A stretch of 19,070 nucleotides of DNA from DATFMP01 sp041477795 (lineage in GTDB: Bacteria > SAR324 > JACQKK01), in the NCBI GenBank assembly GCA_041477795.1, contig JBGOUY010000047.1, positions 1-19,070 on the forward strand, read 5' to 3'. Shown here piece by piece: positions 12,640 through 19,070 of the stretch. The notes below the pieces were generated by a model. That model saw only the letters and a program-made list of their open reading frames with translations, did not search any database and was not told the DNA's origin. The translations under genes were made by a program, and so were the position numbers. Positions within the stretch are counted from its first letter, which is position 1. Each line of letters begins with the position of its first letter.

Positions 12640-12972
12640 ATGCTGAAACCCTTGCAGAACCGCTTGCTGGTGGAACGTCTGGAAGCGGAACAGACGACCT
12701 CCAGTGGCATTATCATTCCCGATACCGCCAAAGAGAAGCCCCAGCAGGGGCGGGTCGTGTCGGTCGGCCCGGGCGTGCGCGACAAGCAGGGCAAGCACGT
12801 GCCCATGGAGGTGGCGGCCGGCGATACGGTGCTCTTCGCCAAGTACGGCGGCGCGGATGTGACCATCGACGGGAAGGAGTACCTGATCATGAAAGAGGAC
12901 GACATCCTCGGGGTCATTTCGGGCAAGGCGGCCGGCAGGTCCGACGCCAAGACGAAGAAGAAGAAGAAGTAG
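12640..12972 (+). CDS. groES: Co-chaperonin GroES with a lysine-rich C-terminal tail
   Basis: The 110-residue protein is the 10-kDa co-chaperonin that caps GroEL during ATP-driven folding in the cytosol. It starts MLKPLQNRLLVERLE, has the mobile loop (about residues 17-32, with G-I-I-I-P-D-T-A-K-E-K-P touching GroEL), the core G-R-V-V-S-V-G-P-G, G-D-T-V-L-F-A-K-Y-G-G, and ends the normal domain with M-K-E-D-D-I-L-G-V-I-S-G near residue 95. About 15 extra residues follow, K-A-A-G-R-S-D-A-K-T plus five lysines, which typical GroES proteins lack. GGGAG eight bases before the ATG sets the start. No groEL follows; the next gene, 385 nt away, is an ABC ATPase. It may be a second or orphan copy whose GroEL partner lies elsewhere. 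Confidence 0.95.
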   Translation: MLKPLQNRLLVERLEAEQTTSSGIIIPDTAKEKPQQGRVVSVGPGVRDKQGKHVPMEVAAGDTVLFAKYGGADVTIDGKEYLIMKEDDILGVISGKAAGRSDAKTKKKKK

Positions 12973-13357
12973 CCTGGGCCTGGCGACGGCAGCATGCGGG
13001 CAATTGAACCGGAGCGGGGCCGGCCCTCTCCATGTTGGGACGACCCCAGCAGCGGAAGGAGCGCTGACCTGGCAGGATCGGGTTGGGCAGCCGGAGCGCC
13101 GGATGGGGGTGCCCCTTCCGGCCGCTGTCGCCGCGCCGGCAGCCTGGGAATGTTGGCTGCACCCGCACGCGCCAGCTCTCGTTCCCACAGGGGAACGCAC
13201 CCAATAACCTCCTCGCCGGCAGCAGCGCGGGGCGCAAAATCTCCCGAGGCGACGCAGCGCATTGCCCTGCGCAGCCGGGCCGGCAGCCGGCGCGCGGCGG
13301 GGCGCTGCCCTGCAGGGCCGACGACTCTCCTGCGCCACGGCGCATAAGGACGGACTC
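12973..13357 (+). other. Gene-free, hairpin-rich stretch between groES and the ABC operon
   Basis: No coding sequence is convincing here. Four successive hairpins are visible: 13033-13051 (7 bp with one G-U), 13098-13122 (10 pairs with one T-T mismatch and a GTG loop), 13139-13160 (6 bp, GCAGCC/GGCTGC) and 13180-13197 (7 bp, CGTTCCC/GGGAACG, loop ACAG). They may be a groES 3' end, an operon leader or a small RNA. No clear promoter was found. Confidence 0.35.
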
Positions 13358-14320
13358 ATGATCGAAGTGCGCAGCCTGGTCAAGAAGTTCGGTGAGCACA
13401 CGGCGGTGGACGGCATCTCGTTCGAGGTCACGCCGGGCCAGGTGCTGGGCTTCCTCGGCCCGAACGGCGCCGGCAAGTCCACCACCATGAAGATCATCAC
13501 CGGCTACCTCCCGCCGACCGCCGGCACCGTGTTCGTGGGCGGCATGGACACGCAGCAGCAGTCCATCGCCACGCGCCGGCTGATCGGCTACCTGCCCGAG
13601 CACGCGCCCTCCTACGCGGAGATGACGGCGGCGGAATTCCTGCGCTTCTGCGGGGAGGTGCGGGGCTTCAGGGGGGCCGAATGCGACAGGCGCGTGCAGC
13701 ACGTGGTCGAGCTGACCTCCCTGCAGGACGTGCGCAACCAGATCATCGACACGCTCTCCAAGGGCTACCGCCAGCGGGTCTGCTTCGCCCAGGCGCTGCT
13801 GCACGACCCGCCCGTGCTGATCATGGACGAGCCCACCGACGGGCTGGACCCCAACCAGAAGCACGAGATGCGCGAGGTGATCCGGCAGATGGGAGCGGAC
13901 AAGACCATCATCCTCTCCACGCACATCCTCGAGGAGATGGAGGCGGTCTGCAATCGCGCCATCATCATTTCGCGCGGCCGGATCGTGGTGGATGGCACCC
14001 CGGACGATCTGGCCGCCATGTCCCGCCATCACCATGCGGTGATCCTGCGCACCCGGGTGCGCGATCGGCTGGAGGAGCGCCTGCGCGCAGTAAGCGGCGT
14101 GGCCTCCGTGGAGGTGGTGCTGGGGCGTGACGGCGGGCCCGCCAGCTACACGATCTTTCCGCAGTCCCAGCGCGTGATCCTGCCGGAGGTGACGCGCTTC
14201 CTGGAGGACAACCGCATCGAATTCGACGAGGTCTTCGCCGACCGCGGCCATGTGGACGAGGTCTTCCGCGACGTGACCCTCGGCGCCGCCGGCGCGCAAA
14301 CTGGGGGAGCCAAACCGTGA
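13358..14320 (+). CDS. ABC transporter ATP-binding protein, GldA-like
   Basis: This 320-residue cytosolic ATPase powers the export-type ABC complex encoded by the next genes. Walker A is G-P-N-G-A-G-K-S-T (34-42), the signature is L-S-K-G-Y-R-Q-R (133-140), Walker B is V-L-I-M-D-E-P-T (153-160) and the switch His is H189 in L-S-T-H. The L-S-K-G-Y-R-Q-R signature and D-E-P-T-D-G-L-D-P-N-Q are typical of GldA/NosF/CcmA-like ATPases working with ABC-2 permeases. Residues after about 220 form the accessory C-terminal domain, ending in D-E-V-F-R-D-V-T-L. The ATG at 13358 has AAGGA eight bases upstream; longer in-frame starts are low-complexity. Its stop overlaps the permease start by one base (TGATG), indicating coupled translation. 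Transported substrate unknown. Confidence 0.93.
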   Translation: MIEVRSLVKKFGEHTAVDGISFEVTPGQVLGFLGPNGAGKSTTMKIITGYLPPTAGTVFVGGMDTQQQSIATRRLIGYLPEHAPSYAEMTAAEFLRFCGEVRGFRGAECDRRVQHVVELTSLQDVRNQIIDTLSKGYRQRVCFAQALLHDPPVLIMDEPTDGLDPNQKHEMREVIRQMGADKTIILSTHILEEMEAVCNRAIIISRGRIVVDGTPDDLAAMSRHHHAVILRTRVRDRLEERLRAVSGVASVEVVLGRDGGPASYTIFPQSQRVILPEVTRFLEDNRIEFDEVFADRGHVDEVFRDVTLGAAGAQTGGAKP

Positions 14321-15054
14321 TGCAGCCGATGATCCCGATCATCAAGCGCGAGCTGATGGGCTACTTCCGCTCGCCGGTGGCCTATGTGTTCATCATCATC
14401 TTCCTGGTCTCCACCACCGGGGCCACCTGGTACCTGGGCAACTTCTACGATTCCAACGAGGCCAGCCTGGAGCTGTTCTTCTTCTTCCATCCCTGGCTCT
14501 ACCTGATCCTGATCCCGGCCGTGGGCATGCGGCTGTGGGCGGAGGACCGGCGCCAGGGCACCATCGAGATCCTGCTCACGCTGCCCGTCAGTCTGGTCAC
14601 CGCGGTGCTGGCCAAGTTCATCGCGGCCTGGCTGTTCATCGGCGTGGCCCTGCTGCTGACCTTCCCCATGGTGGCCACCACGTACTACCTGGGCGATCCG
14701 GATGCCGGCGTGATGCTGACCGGCTACATCGGCAGCTTCCTGATGGGCGGGGCCTACCTGGCTGTCTCCTGCTTCACCTCCTCGCTGACCAAGAACCAGG
14801 TGGTGAGCTTCATCATCAGCTTCATCCTCTGCCTGGTGCTGGTGCTGCTGGGCTGGGGAGTGCTCACGCGCACGCTGCAGGACCTGTTCCCGGTCTGGCT
14901 GTCCAACCTGATCTCCCAGTTCAGCTTCACGACCCACTTCAACGGCATCCGCCGCGGCCTGATCGACTTTGCGGACGTGGTCTACTTCCTGTCCCTGATC
15001 GCGTTCATGCTGCTGGCCAACGTGCTGGTGCTGGAAAACAAGAAGGCATCCTGA
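14320..15054 (+). CDS. ABC-2 type permease, GldF-like
   Basis: The 244-residue integral membrane protein has about six hydrophobic segments (near residues 20-40, 55-70, 100-120, 140-160, 170-195 and 220-240) and reads as an ABC-2/GldF-type permease. Markers include I-I-K-R-E-L-M-G-Y-F-R-S-P-V-A-Y at the N-terminus and E-D-R-R-Q-G-T-I-E-I-L-L-T-L-P-V, the cytoplasmic coupling region of this family. It probably forms the channel of the exporter energised by the preceding ATPase. The ATG (14320-14322) overlaps the ATPase stop and is served by a GGGGGAG ribosome site; an immediately preceding GTG is an alternative start adding one residue. The next gene starts 19 nt downstream. Substrate unknown. 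Confidence 0.92.
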   Translation: MQPMIPIIKRELMGYFRSPVAYVFIIIFLVSTTGATWYLGNFYDSNEASLELFFFFHPWLYLILIPAVGMRLWAEDRRQGTIEILLTLPVSLVTAVLAKFIAAWLFIGVALLLTFPMVATTYYLGDPDAGVMLTGYIGSFLMGGAYLAVSCFTSSLTKNQVVSFIISFILCLVLVLLGWGVLTRTLQDLFPVWLSNLISQFSFTTHFNGIRRGLIDFADVVYFLSLIAFMLLANVLVLENKKAS

Positions 15055-15073
15055 GCCGCGAGGAATCGTACCC

Positions 15074-16975
15074 ATGACGTCCAAAGGCAAACTCGCTCCC
15101 CGGCTCATACCGCTGGCCGCCTTCGCGATGCTGCTGATCGCGCTGATCGCGGTGAACGTGCTGGCGGCCTTCGTGCCGCTGCACCTGGATGTGACGGAGG
15201 AGGGGCTGTACACGCTGTCCAACGGCACGCGCCAGATCCTCTCGGGAATCAAGGACCCGATCACGCTCAAGCTCTACTATTCGCAGAACCTGCCGGACAT
15301 GCCGGTCGCCTTCACGACCTATTCGACCAAGGTCATCGAGCTGCTGCACGGGTACGAGTCCGCGGCGCCGGCGCACCGGCTGCGGCTGGAGGTCTACGAC
15401 CCCGCGCCGGACACCGACGACGAGGAGTGGGCCACGCGCTACGGCCTCAACCCGGCCCGGCTGCCCAACGGAAGCAACCTCTATTTCGGCTTGGTCGTCG
15501 TGGCCGCGAATCACGAGGCGACGGTGCCCTTCTTCGATCCACGGCGCGAGAAGTTCCTCGAGTACGACATCTCCGAGGCCATCGCACGCGTGCAGGAGGC
15601 CAAGCAGCCCAAGATCGGCGTGCTCTCCGACCTGCCGATCGGATACGCGGGCGGCCAGGTTCCCGGGCAGCAGCAGGGCAACTGGGCGATCCTGCAGGAC
15701 CTGCAGAAGTCCTTCGAGGTGCAGTCGCTGGATCCCAATTCCCTCGTGGAGATCCCCGCGGAGCTGCGGCTCGTGCTGGTGGTACATCCGAAGCTCGTCC
15801 CGGCGCGCATTTCCTACGCCCTGGACCAATTCGTGCTGCGGGGCGGCAAGCTGATCGTGCTGGTCGATCCCAATTCCCGGCTCGACCCCAGCGGCGGCGG
15901 CCAGTTCGGCGCACCCACCAACAGCAGCCTGGACGACCTCTTCAAGGCGTGGGGCATCAAGTTCGACAAGATGCAGATCGTGGGCGACATGCAGCTGGCG
16001 ACGCGCGTCAACTCCGGCCAGTTCGGGCTGATCGATTACCCGATCTGGATCACGCTCACCCCCAAGTTCCTCAATCACGAGCAGGTCATCACCAGTGAGC
16101 TGGAGGAGCTGACCTTCATCGATGCGGGGCGCTTCGAGACGACGCCGGACTTCAAGCTCACCTTCACGCCGCTGGTCAGCTCGTCGACCAATTCGGGCAT
16201 GGTGGATTTCAGCACCGTGCGCTTGTTCAATCCGCTGCAGGTCTCCAAGGCGATCAAGTCCGACGGCAAGGCCAAGGTGCTGGCCGCGCTGGTGACCGGC
16301 AAGTTCCCCTCCGCCTACACGGACGGGCCGCCCAAGCCTCCGGAAGGGGCGAAGATCGGCAAGGAGGAGCAGGAGCAGCTCGCCAAGCGCGCGGCGCAGC
16401 ACCTGAAGGAAGCCAAGGCTGAGACCAGCGTGGTGCTGATCGGCGATGCGGACTTCATCGGCGACCAGTTCTCCGTGCAGCAGGTGAACTTCTTCGGCAA
16501 CGTCGTCACCCGGCCTATCAACGACAACCTGAACCTGGTGCTGAACGCCGCGGAGTTCCTTTCCGGCAATCAGGCCCTGATTCACATCCGCTCGCGCGGC
16601 AAGTTCTCGCGGCCCTTCACGCGGTTGGCGGCGCTGCAGGTCAAGGCGGCCGCCCGCTACACGCAGCAGGAGCAGCGCCTCTCCGACAAGCTGGAGGAGG
16701 TCAAGAAGAAGCTCGGCGAGCTGGAACGCCAGCGGCCCAAGGGCTCGGACCTGATGCTCTCGCCCGCACAGATGGATGCGGTGCGTCAGTACCGCCTCGA
16801 GGAGCAGCGCACGCGCCACGACCTGCGCGAGGTGCGCAAGGTGCTGCGCCAGGACATCGAGCAGCTTGGCAACGTCCTGCTGGCGATCAACCTGCTGGTG
16901 ATGCCTCTGCTCGTGGCCCTGCTGGGATTCGTGATCATCCTGCGTCGCTCCCGGCGCAGTGGAGGCAAGCGATGA
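15074..16975 (+). CDS. GldG-like ABC auxiliary protein
   Basis: The 633-residue protein has one membrane segment near residues 10-35, a large extracytoplasmic region and a second membrane segment near 590-622. This is the layout of GldG-type auxiliary subunits (ABC_transp_aux family). Recognisable family stretches are Y-T-L-S-N-G-T-R-Q-I-L near residue 50, L-K-L-Y-Y-S near 70, F-L-E-Y-D-I-S-E-A-I near 155, and V-V-L-I-G-D-A-D-F-I near 455. A charged, probably coiled region (about 540-590, Q-E-Q-R-L-S-D-K-L-E-E-V-K-K-K) precedes the last membrane segment. In the family this subunit is thought to act with the ATPase and permease at the inner membrane, perhaps binding substrate; the mechanism is not settled. 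GAGGAA precedes the ATG by eight bases. Its stop overlaps the start of the DUF4340 gene (ATGA). Confidence 0.9.
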   Translation: MTSKGKLAPRLIPLAAFAMLLIALIAVNVLAAFVPLHLDVTEEGLYTLSNGTRQILSGIKDPITLKLYYSQNLPDMPVAFTTYSTKVIELLHGYESAAPAHRLRLEVYDPAPDTDDEEWATRYGLNPARLPNGSNLYFGLVVVAANHEATVPFFDPRREKFLEYDISEAIARVQEAKQPKIGVLSDLPIGYAGGQVPGQQQGNWAILQDLQKSFEVQSLDPNSLVEIPAELRLVLVVHPKLVPARISYALDQFVLRGGKLIVLVDPNSRLDPSGGGQFGAPTNSSLDDLFKAWGIKFDKMQIVGDMQLATRVNSGQFGLIDYPIWITLTPKFLNHEQVITSELEELTFIDAGRFETTPDFKLTFTPLVSSSTNSGMVDFSTVRLFNPLQVSKAIKSDGKAKVLAALVTGKFPSAYTDGPPKPPEGAKIGKEEQEQLAKRAAQHLKEAKAETSVVLIGDADFIGDQFSVQQVNFFGNVVTRPINDNLNLVLNAAEFLSGNQALIHIRSRGKFSRPFTRLAALQVKAAARYTQQEQRLSDKLEEVKKKLGELERQRPKGSDLMLSPAQMDAVRQYRLEEQRTRHDLREVRKVLRQDIEQLGNVLLAINLLVMPLLVALLGFVIILRRSRRSGGKR

Positions 16976-18048
16976 AGCTGAAAGTGCTTGGGCTGATGAG
17001 CGGCATTCTGGTCGTGCTGGCCGTGGCCGCGTACGCGGTGAACCGCTGGATCAATACCCCCGGCAGTCTGGGCCGCGTGGGCCAGACGCTGATGTCCAAC
17101 GCCGACCCCGCCCTGGCCCGGCGCATCGATATCGTCTCGCCGGATCAGACCGTGACGCTCGCCTCGGCCGATGGCTCCCTGTGGACCGTCGCGCAGCAGG
17201 AGAACTTTCCGGTCGACACCAAGAAGATCAAGGGGCTCTTCCTCAAGCTCACGACCCTGAAGGTCGCCCATCAGGTGACGGACAATCCCGACAAGCTGGA
17301 CGACCTGGGACTGCTCACCCAGTCGGAGAACGGCGGCAAGCTGCAGCCGGACAAGACCGGCAAGGTGCTGACCGTCGCGGACAAGGACGGCAAGCCGCTG
17401 TTCCAGCTCCTCCTGGGCACCGACCGGCACGGTCAGGGCGCCATGGGCTTCGGCGGCACCTACATCCGCTATCCGCAGGAAAAGGGGGCCTATCTCATCA
17501 GCGATTCGGTGCTGGTGGACTGGCGTCCGGAGGACTGGATCGACAATGCCGTGCTGGAGCTGGACGCCGACAAGTCGCTGCATACGCTGCGCGTGCGCGT
17601 GCCCGGCCAGCGGGAGGTGTCGCTGAGCCACGCCAAGGCGGGCGATCCGTGGCTGCTGGCCGGGATGCCGGACAGCGAGGTGGATCCCGATGCGGTGCGG
17701 CGCGTCATCAACCAGCTCGCTGGACTGAATACCTACCGGGTAACGGCGGGCACTACGCCCCCGGCCGAGACGGGCCGACAGAAGGTCGGCCACGTGGGGT
17801 TCGAGCTTTTTGACAAACGCCGGTTCAGCGTGGATGTTGGGGAGGCCAAGGGCAAGAACGACTTCCGCTACCTGTCGATCCGCGCCGGGCTGGACCCCTC
17901 CGTCAAGGACGAGACGCTGCACGGCTGGGTGGATGCGTTCAATACCCGTTTCGGCGGGCGGCTGCTGGGCGTGTATGATTGGGATGGCAGCCGCATGCTG
18001 CAAAGCTGGAGCGACTACCAGAAGAAGAAGCCGGCCAAGAAACCCTAG
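16972..18048 (+). CDS. DUF4340 domain protein, partner of the Gld-like ABC system
   Basis: The 358-residue protein starts M-K-L-K-V-L-G-L-M-S-G-I-L-V-V-L-A-V-A-A, a single N-terminal membrane anchor or uncleaved signal. A periplasmic DUF4340 region follows: R-I-D-I-V-S-P-D-Q-T-V-T-L, W-T-V-A-Q-Q-E-N-F-P-V-D, I-K-G-L-F-L-K-L-T-T-L-K near residue 90, and a D-W-R-P-E-D-W segment near 185. The end is basic (K-K-K-P-A-K-K-P). DUF4340 genes regularly follow GldG-like genes, which supports a role in the same envelope complex, though no reaction is known. The start overlaps the gldG-like stop by 4 nt with GGAGG six bases upstream, so the two are translationally coupled. Confidence 0.88.
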   Translation: MKLKVLGLMSGILVVLAVAAYAVNRWINTPGSLGRVGQTLMSNADPALARRIDIVSPDQTVTLASADGSLWTVAQQENFPVDTKKIKGLFLKLTTLKVAHQVTDNPDKLDDLGLLTQSENGGKLQPDKTGKVLTVADKDGKPLFQLLLGTDRHGQGAMGFGGTYIRYPQEKGAYLISDSVLVDWRPEDWIDNAVLELDADKSLHTLRVRVPGQREVSLSHAKAGDPWLLAGMPDSEVDPDAVRRVINQLAGLNTYRVTAGTTPPAETGRQKVGHVGFELFDKRRFSVDVGEAKGKNDFRYLSIRAGLDPSVKDETLHGWVDAFNTRFGGRLLGVYDWDGSRMLQSWSDYQKKKPAKKP

Positions 18049-18074
18049 CACCGACCGACGCGAGGCAGGAGACG

Positions 18075-18431
18075 ATGGCGAGCCGCATCCCGGAAGGCGC
18101 CTACCTGAAGGACATTTCCGCCCATTACAATCACCTCACCATCTCGCGCCACCTGCGTCAGTTCTCCGTGCTGGATGCGGAGACCTGGGGCGAGGTGGTG
18201 GTGAGCGACGGCGACGTGGACCTGTACCTGCAGCCGCAACGCGAGCCCATCCACTGCACGCCCAGTGCGCCGGGCATCATCCCCGTGAATACGCCCTTCC
18301 GCATCGAGAGCACGGGCCGTCCCGTGCGCTTCGACATCCGGTACTATCACGAGCCCAAGCTGCGGGATGGCGGGGACCTGGCCGTTCTGCTGGCGGCCAG
18401 TTCCGCCCAGCGGCATCGCGCCAAGACCTGA
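18075..18431 (+). CDS. Small cupin-like protein, DUF1971 type
   Basis: The 118-residue cytosolic protein looks like a DUF1971 domain, a short cupin-like beta-barrel also found at the N-terminus of some TehB tellurite-resistance proteins. Matching elements are I-P-E-G-A-Y at the start, H-L-R-Q-F-S-V-L-D-A-E-T-W-G-E-V-V-V-S-D-G-D-V-D as the central hairpin (given in part), I-I-P-V-N-T-P-F-R-I-E-S in the barrel, and V-R-F-D-I-R-Y-Y-H near the C-terminus. A ligand-binding His cluster is not complete, so metal binding is uncertain. The ATG at 18075 follows AGGAG closely and lies 26 nt after the DUF4340 stop; an upstream in-frame start would lie inside that gene. It is probably the last gene of the ABC operon. 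A functional link to the exporter is only suggested by position. Confidence 0.68.
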   Translation: MASRIPEGAYLKDISAHYNHLTISRHLRQFSVLDAETWGEVVVSDGDVDLYLQPQREPIHCTPSAPGIIPVNTPFRIESTGRPVRFDIRYYHEPKLRDGGDLAVLLAASSAQRHRAKT

Positions 18432-18456
18432 GCCGCGGCAGCGGGCCAGCCGCGGC
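18432..18456. terminator. Hairpin between convergent genes
   Basis: Two copies of the self-complementary octamer GCCGCGGC (18432-18439 and 18449-18456) form an 8-bp stem with a 9-nt loop, lying exactly between the stops of the DUF1971 gene (+) and the NTF2-like gene (-). A third partial copy starts at 18463 inside the latter gene. It could end transcription from both sides; there is no T-tract. Confidence 0.5.
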
Positions 18457-18459
18457 CCC

Positions 18460-18930
18460 TCAGCCGCGGAAGTGCGCCTGCAGCGCCGGCTTGCCCCGCA
18501 GGTCCACGTTCCAGCGTCGCAGCAGCTTGACCAGCCGCTCCGGGGCGAAGTCCAGTTGCACCAGCGCCATGCCCCCGTCGAACTTCTCCCCATAGTGCTC
18601 GATCAGGCCGTCGCGCAGGCGGAAGCGGCTCATGCCCTCGGCCACGACGCGCTTGCCGGCTGAATCGCCCCGGCTGGAGGTGTAGCTGAAGTTCCACGCG
18701 CAATACCCGAGCTTCCCGTCGCACACCGCGTCGAACGCGTCCCACTTGAACGCCTTGGCATCGCCCCAGAAGCGCTGCTCCAGCATGGCCTTGATGGCGG
18801 GGCGCCCCTTGAACTCGCCGTAGAACGTGTCGTGGTAGACGCCGTCCTCGGTGAACAGGCTCGCCAGCCGGGTGCCGTCCGCGGCCTCCACGGCGGCGGT
18901 GAACGACTTGAGCAGCGCGGGGAAATCCAT
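18460..18930 (-). CDS. NTF2/SnoaL-like domain protein
   Basis: The 156-residue cytosolic protein has the pattern of a SnoaL/NTF2-like alpha+beta cone. An N-terminal helix (F-P-A-L-L-K-S-F-T-A-A-V-E-A-A-D) leads to L-A-S-L-F-T-E-D-G-V-Y-H-D, then F-K-G-R-P-A-I-K-A-M-L, W-D-A-F-D-A-V-C-D-G, and the sheet strands G-Y-C-A-W-N-F-S-Y and S-R-F-R-L-R-D-G-L-I-E-H-Y-G-E-K-F-D. Members of this fold include ketosteroid isomerases, polyketide cyclases and many proteins of unknown function, so no reaction is assigned; the Asp/His near residues 29-34 are possible active-site groups. AGGAG eight bases upstream supports the ATG at 18928-18930. It starts 26 nt after the aldehyde dehydrogenase stop, so the two are likely co-transcribed, which may hint at a shared catabolic pathway. 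Confidence 0.8.
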   Translation of the reverse strand: MDFPALLKSFTAAVEAADGTRLASLFTEDGVYHDTFYGEFKGRPAIKAMLEQRFWGDAKAFKWDAFDAVCDGKLGYCAWNFSYTSSRGDSAGKRVVAEGMSRFRLRDGLIEHYGEKFDGGMALVQLDFAPERLVKLLRRWNVDLRGKPALQAHFRG

Positions 18931-18956
18931 CGGCTCTCCTTGGTGGCCGGCCGGGC

Positions 18957-19070
18957 TCAGCCCAGGCGGATGGTCATGTTGCGGCCGGCGCCGCCCGCGC
19001 CGCCATCGAACCAGCGCGCAGTAATGACCTTGGTTTCGGTGTAGAACGCCACGCCATCGCGCCCGTGCAC
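18957..19070 (-). CDS. Aldehyde dehydrogenase family protein, C-terminal end (MmsA-like)
   Basis: Only the last 37 codons and the stop are in the window. They read V-H-G-R-D-G-V-A-F-Y-T-E-T-K-V-I-T-A-R-W-F followed by a Gly/Ala-rich tail ending M-T-I-R-L-G. The G-x-x-F-Y-T-E-T-K-x-x-T-x-R-W ending is typical of methylmalonate-semialdehyde dehydrogenase (CoA-acylating) and close relatives, in which it contributes to the oligomer interface. The 5' part, with the catalytic Cys and NAD-binding site, lies outside, so the exact enzyme cannot be fixed. It is followed at 26 nt by the NTF2-like gene on the same strand. Confidence 0.7.
   Translation of the reverse strand: MHGRDGVAFYTETKVITARWFDGGAGGAGRNMTIRLG

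Noticed and set aside
12386..12640. HrcA-CIRCE or sigma-32 heat-shock control of groES
   Set aside because: No TTAGCACTC-N9-GAGTGCTAA repeat and no CCCCAT-type -10 are present; only sigma-70-like elements were found.
12973..13357. Small coding genes in the groES-ABC gap
   Set aside because: Open frames here have Arg/Gly/Pro/Ala-biased translations, no ribosome site and conflict with the hairpin pattern; the ABC ATPase start at 13358 is clear.

Overview
The window is about 19 kb of very GC-rich, densely coding DNA. The gene content (type I GAPDH, group II truncated haemoglobin, Slt-type lytic transglycosylase, GroES, a GldA/F/G-like ABC cassette with a DUF4340 partner, a DedA-rhodanese fusion) suggests a proteobacterial chromosome, most likely a gamma- or betaproteobacterium. 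That assignment is an inference from family content; there is no rRNA or other taxonomic marker. I see no tRNA, rRNA, CRISPR array, insertion sequence or phage gene.

Left part (1-8555) is almost all minus strand. In transcription order from the right it holds a large exported FG-GAP/VCBS repeat protein, a secreted CARDB-like protein 19 nt behind it, a small PilZ protein, gap (glyceraldehyde-3-phosphate dehydrogenase), a CPBP-family membrane protease, a DedA-rhodanese fusion, and a glutathione S-transferase that runs off the left edge. The standout is the DedA-rhodanese gene. Its frame is interrupted by one TGA (777-779) exactly where a Cys is expected in the active-site loop (C-S-TGA-P-N-E-A). 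Downstream the frame stays rhodanese-like for 57 more codons and ends in an ATGA overlap with the GST start. A 7-bp hairpin with a G-containing loop starts 14 nt after the TGA, which fits a bacterial SECIS. I read this as a selenocysteine-containing membrane rhodanese of 326 residues.

Middle part (8556-12339): a gene-free head-to-head region with candidate promoters in both directions, a truncated haemoglobin (+), an unrecognised conserved-looking protein (-), and a soluble lytic murein transglycosylase (+) whose signal peptide is built from three 18-bp tandem repeats.

Right part (12340-19070): groES without groEL next to it and with an unusual lysine-rich C-terminal tail, preceded by a long structured leader. 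A 385-nt hairpin-rich gap follows. Next comes a tightly packed plus-strand operon: ABC ATPase, permease, GldG-like auxiliary protein, DUF4340 protein, then a small DUF1971-like protein. On the minus strand lie an NTF2/SnoaL-like protein and the last codons of an aldehyde dehydrogenase that runs off the right edge. The ABC cassette resembles gliding-type (Gld) exporters, found widely in non-gliding bacteria and with no settled substrate.
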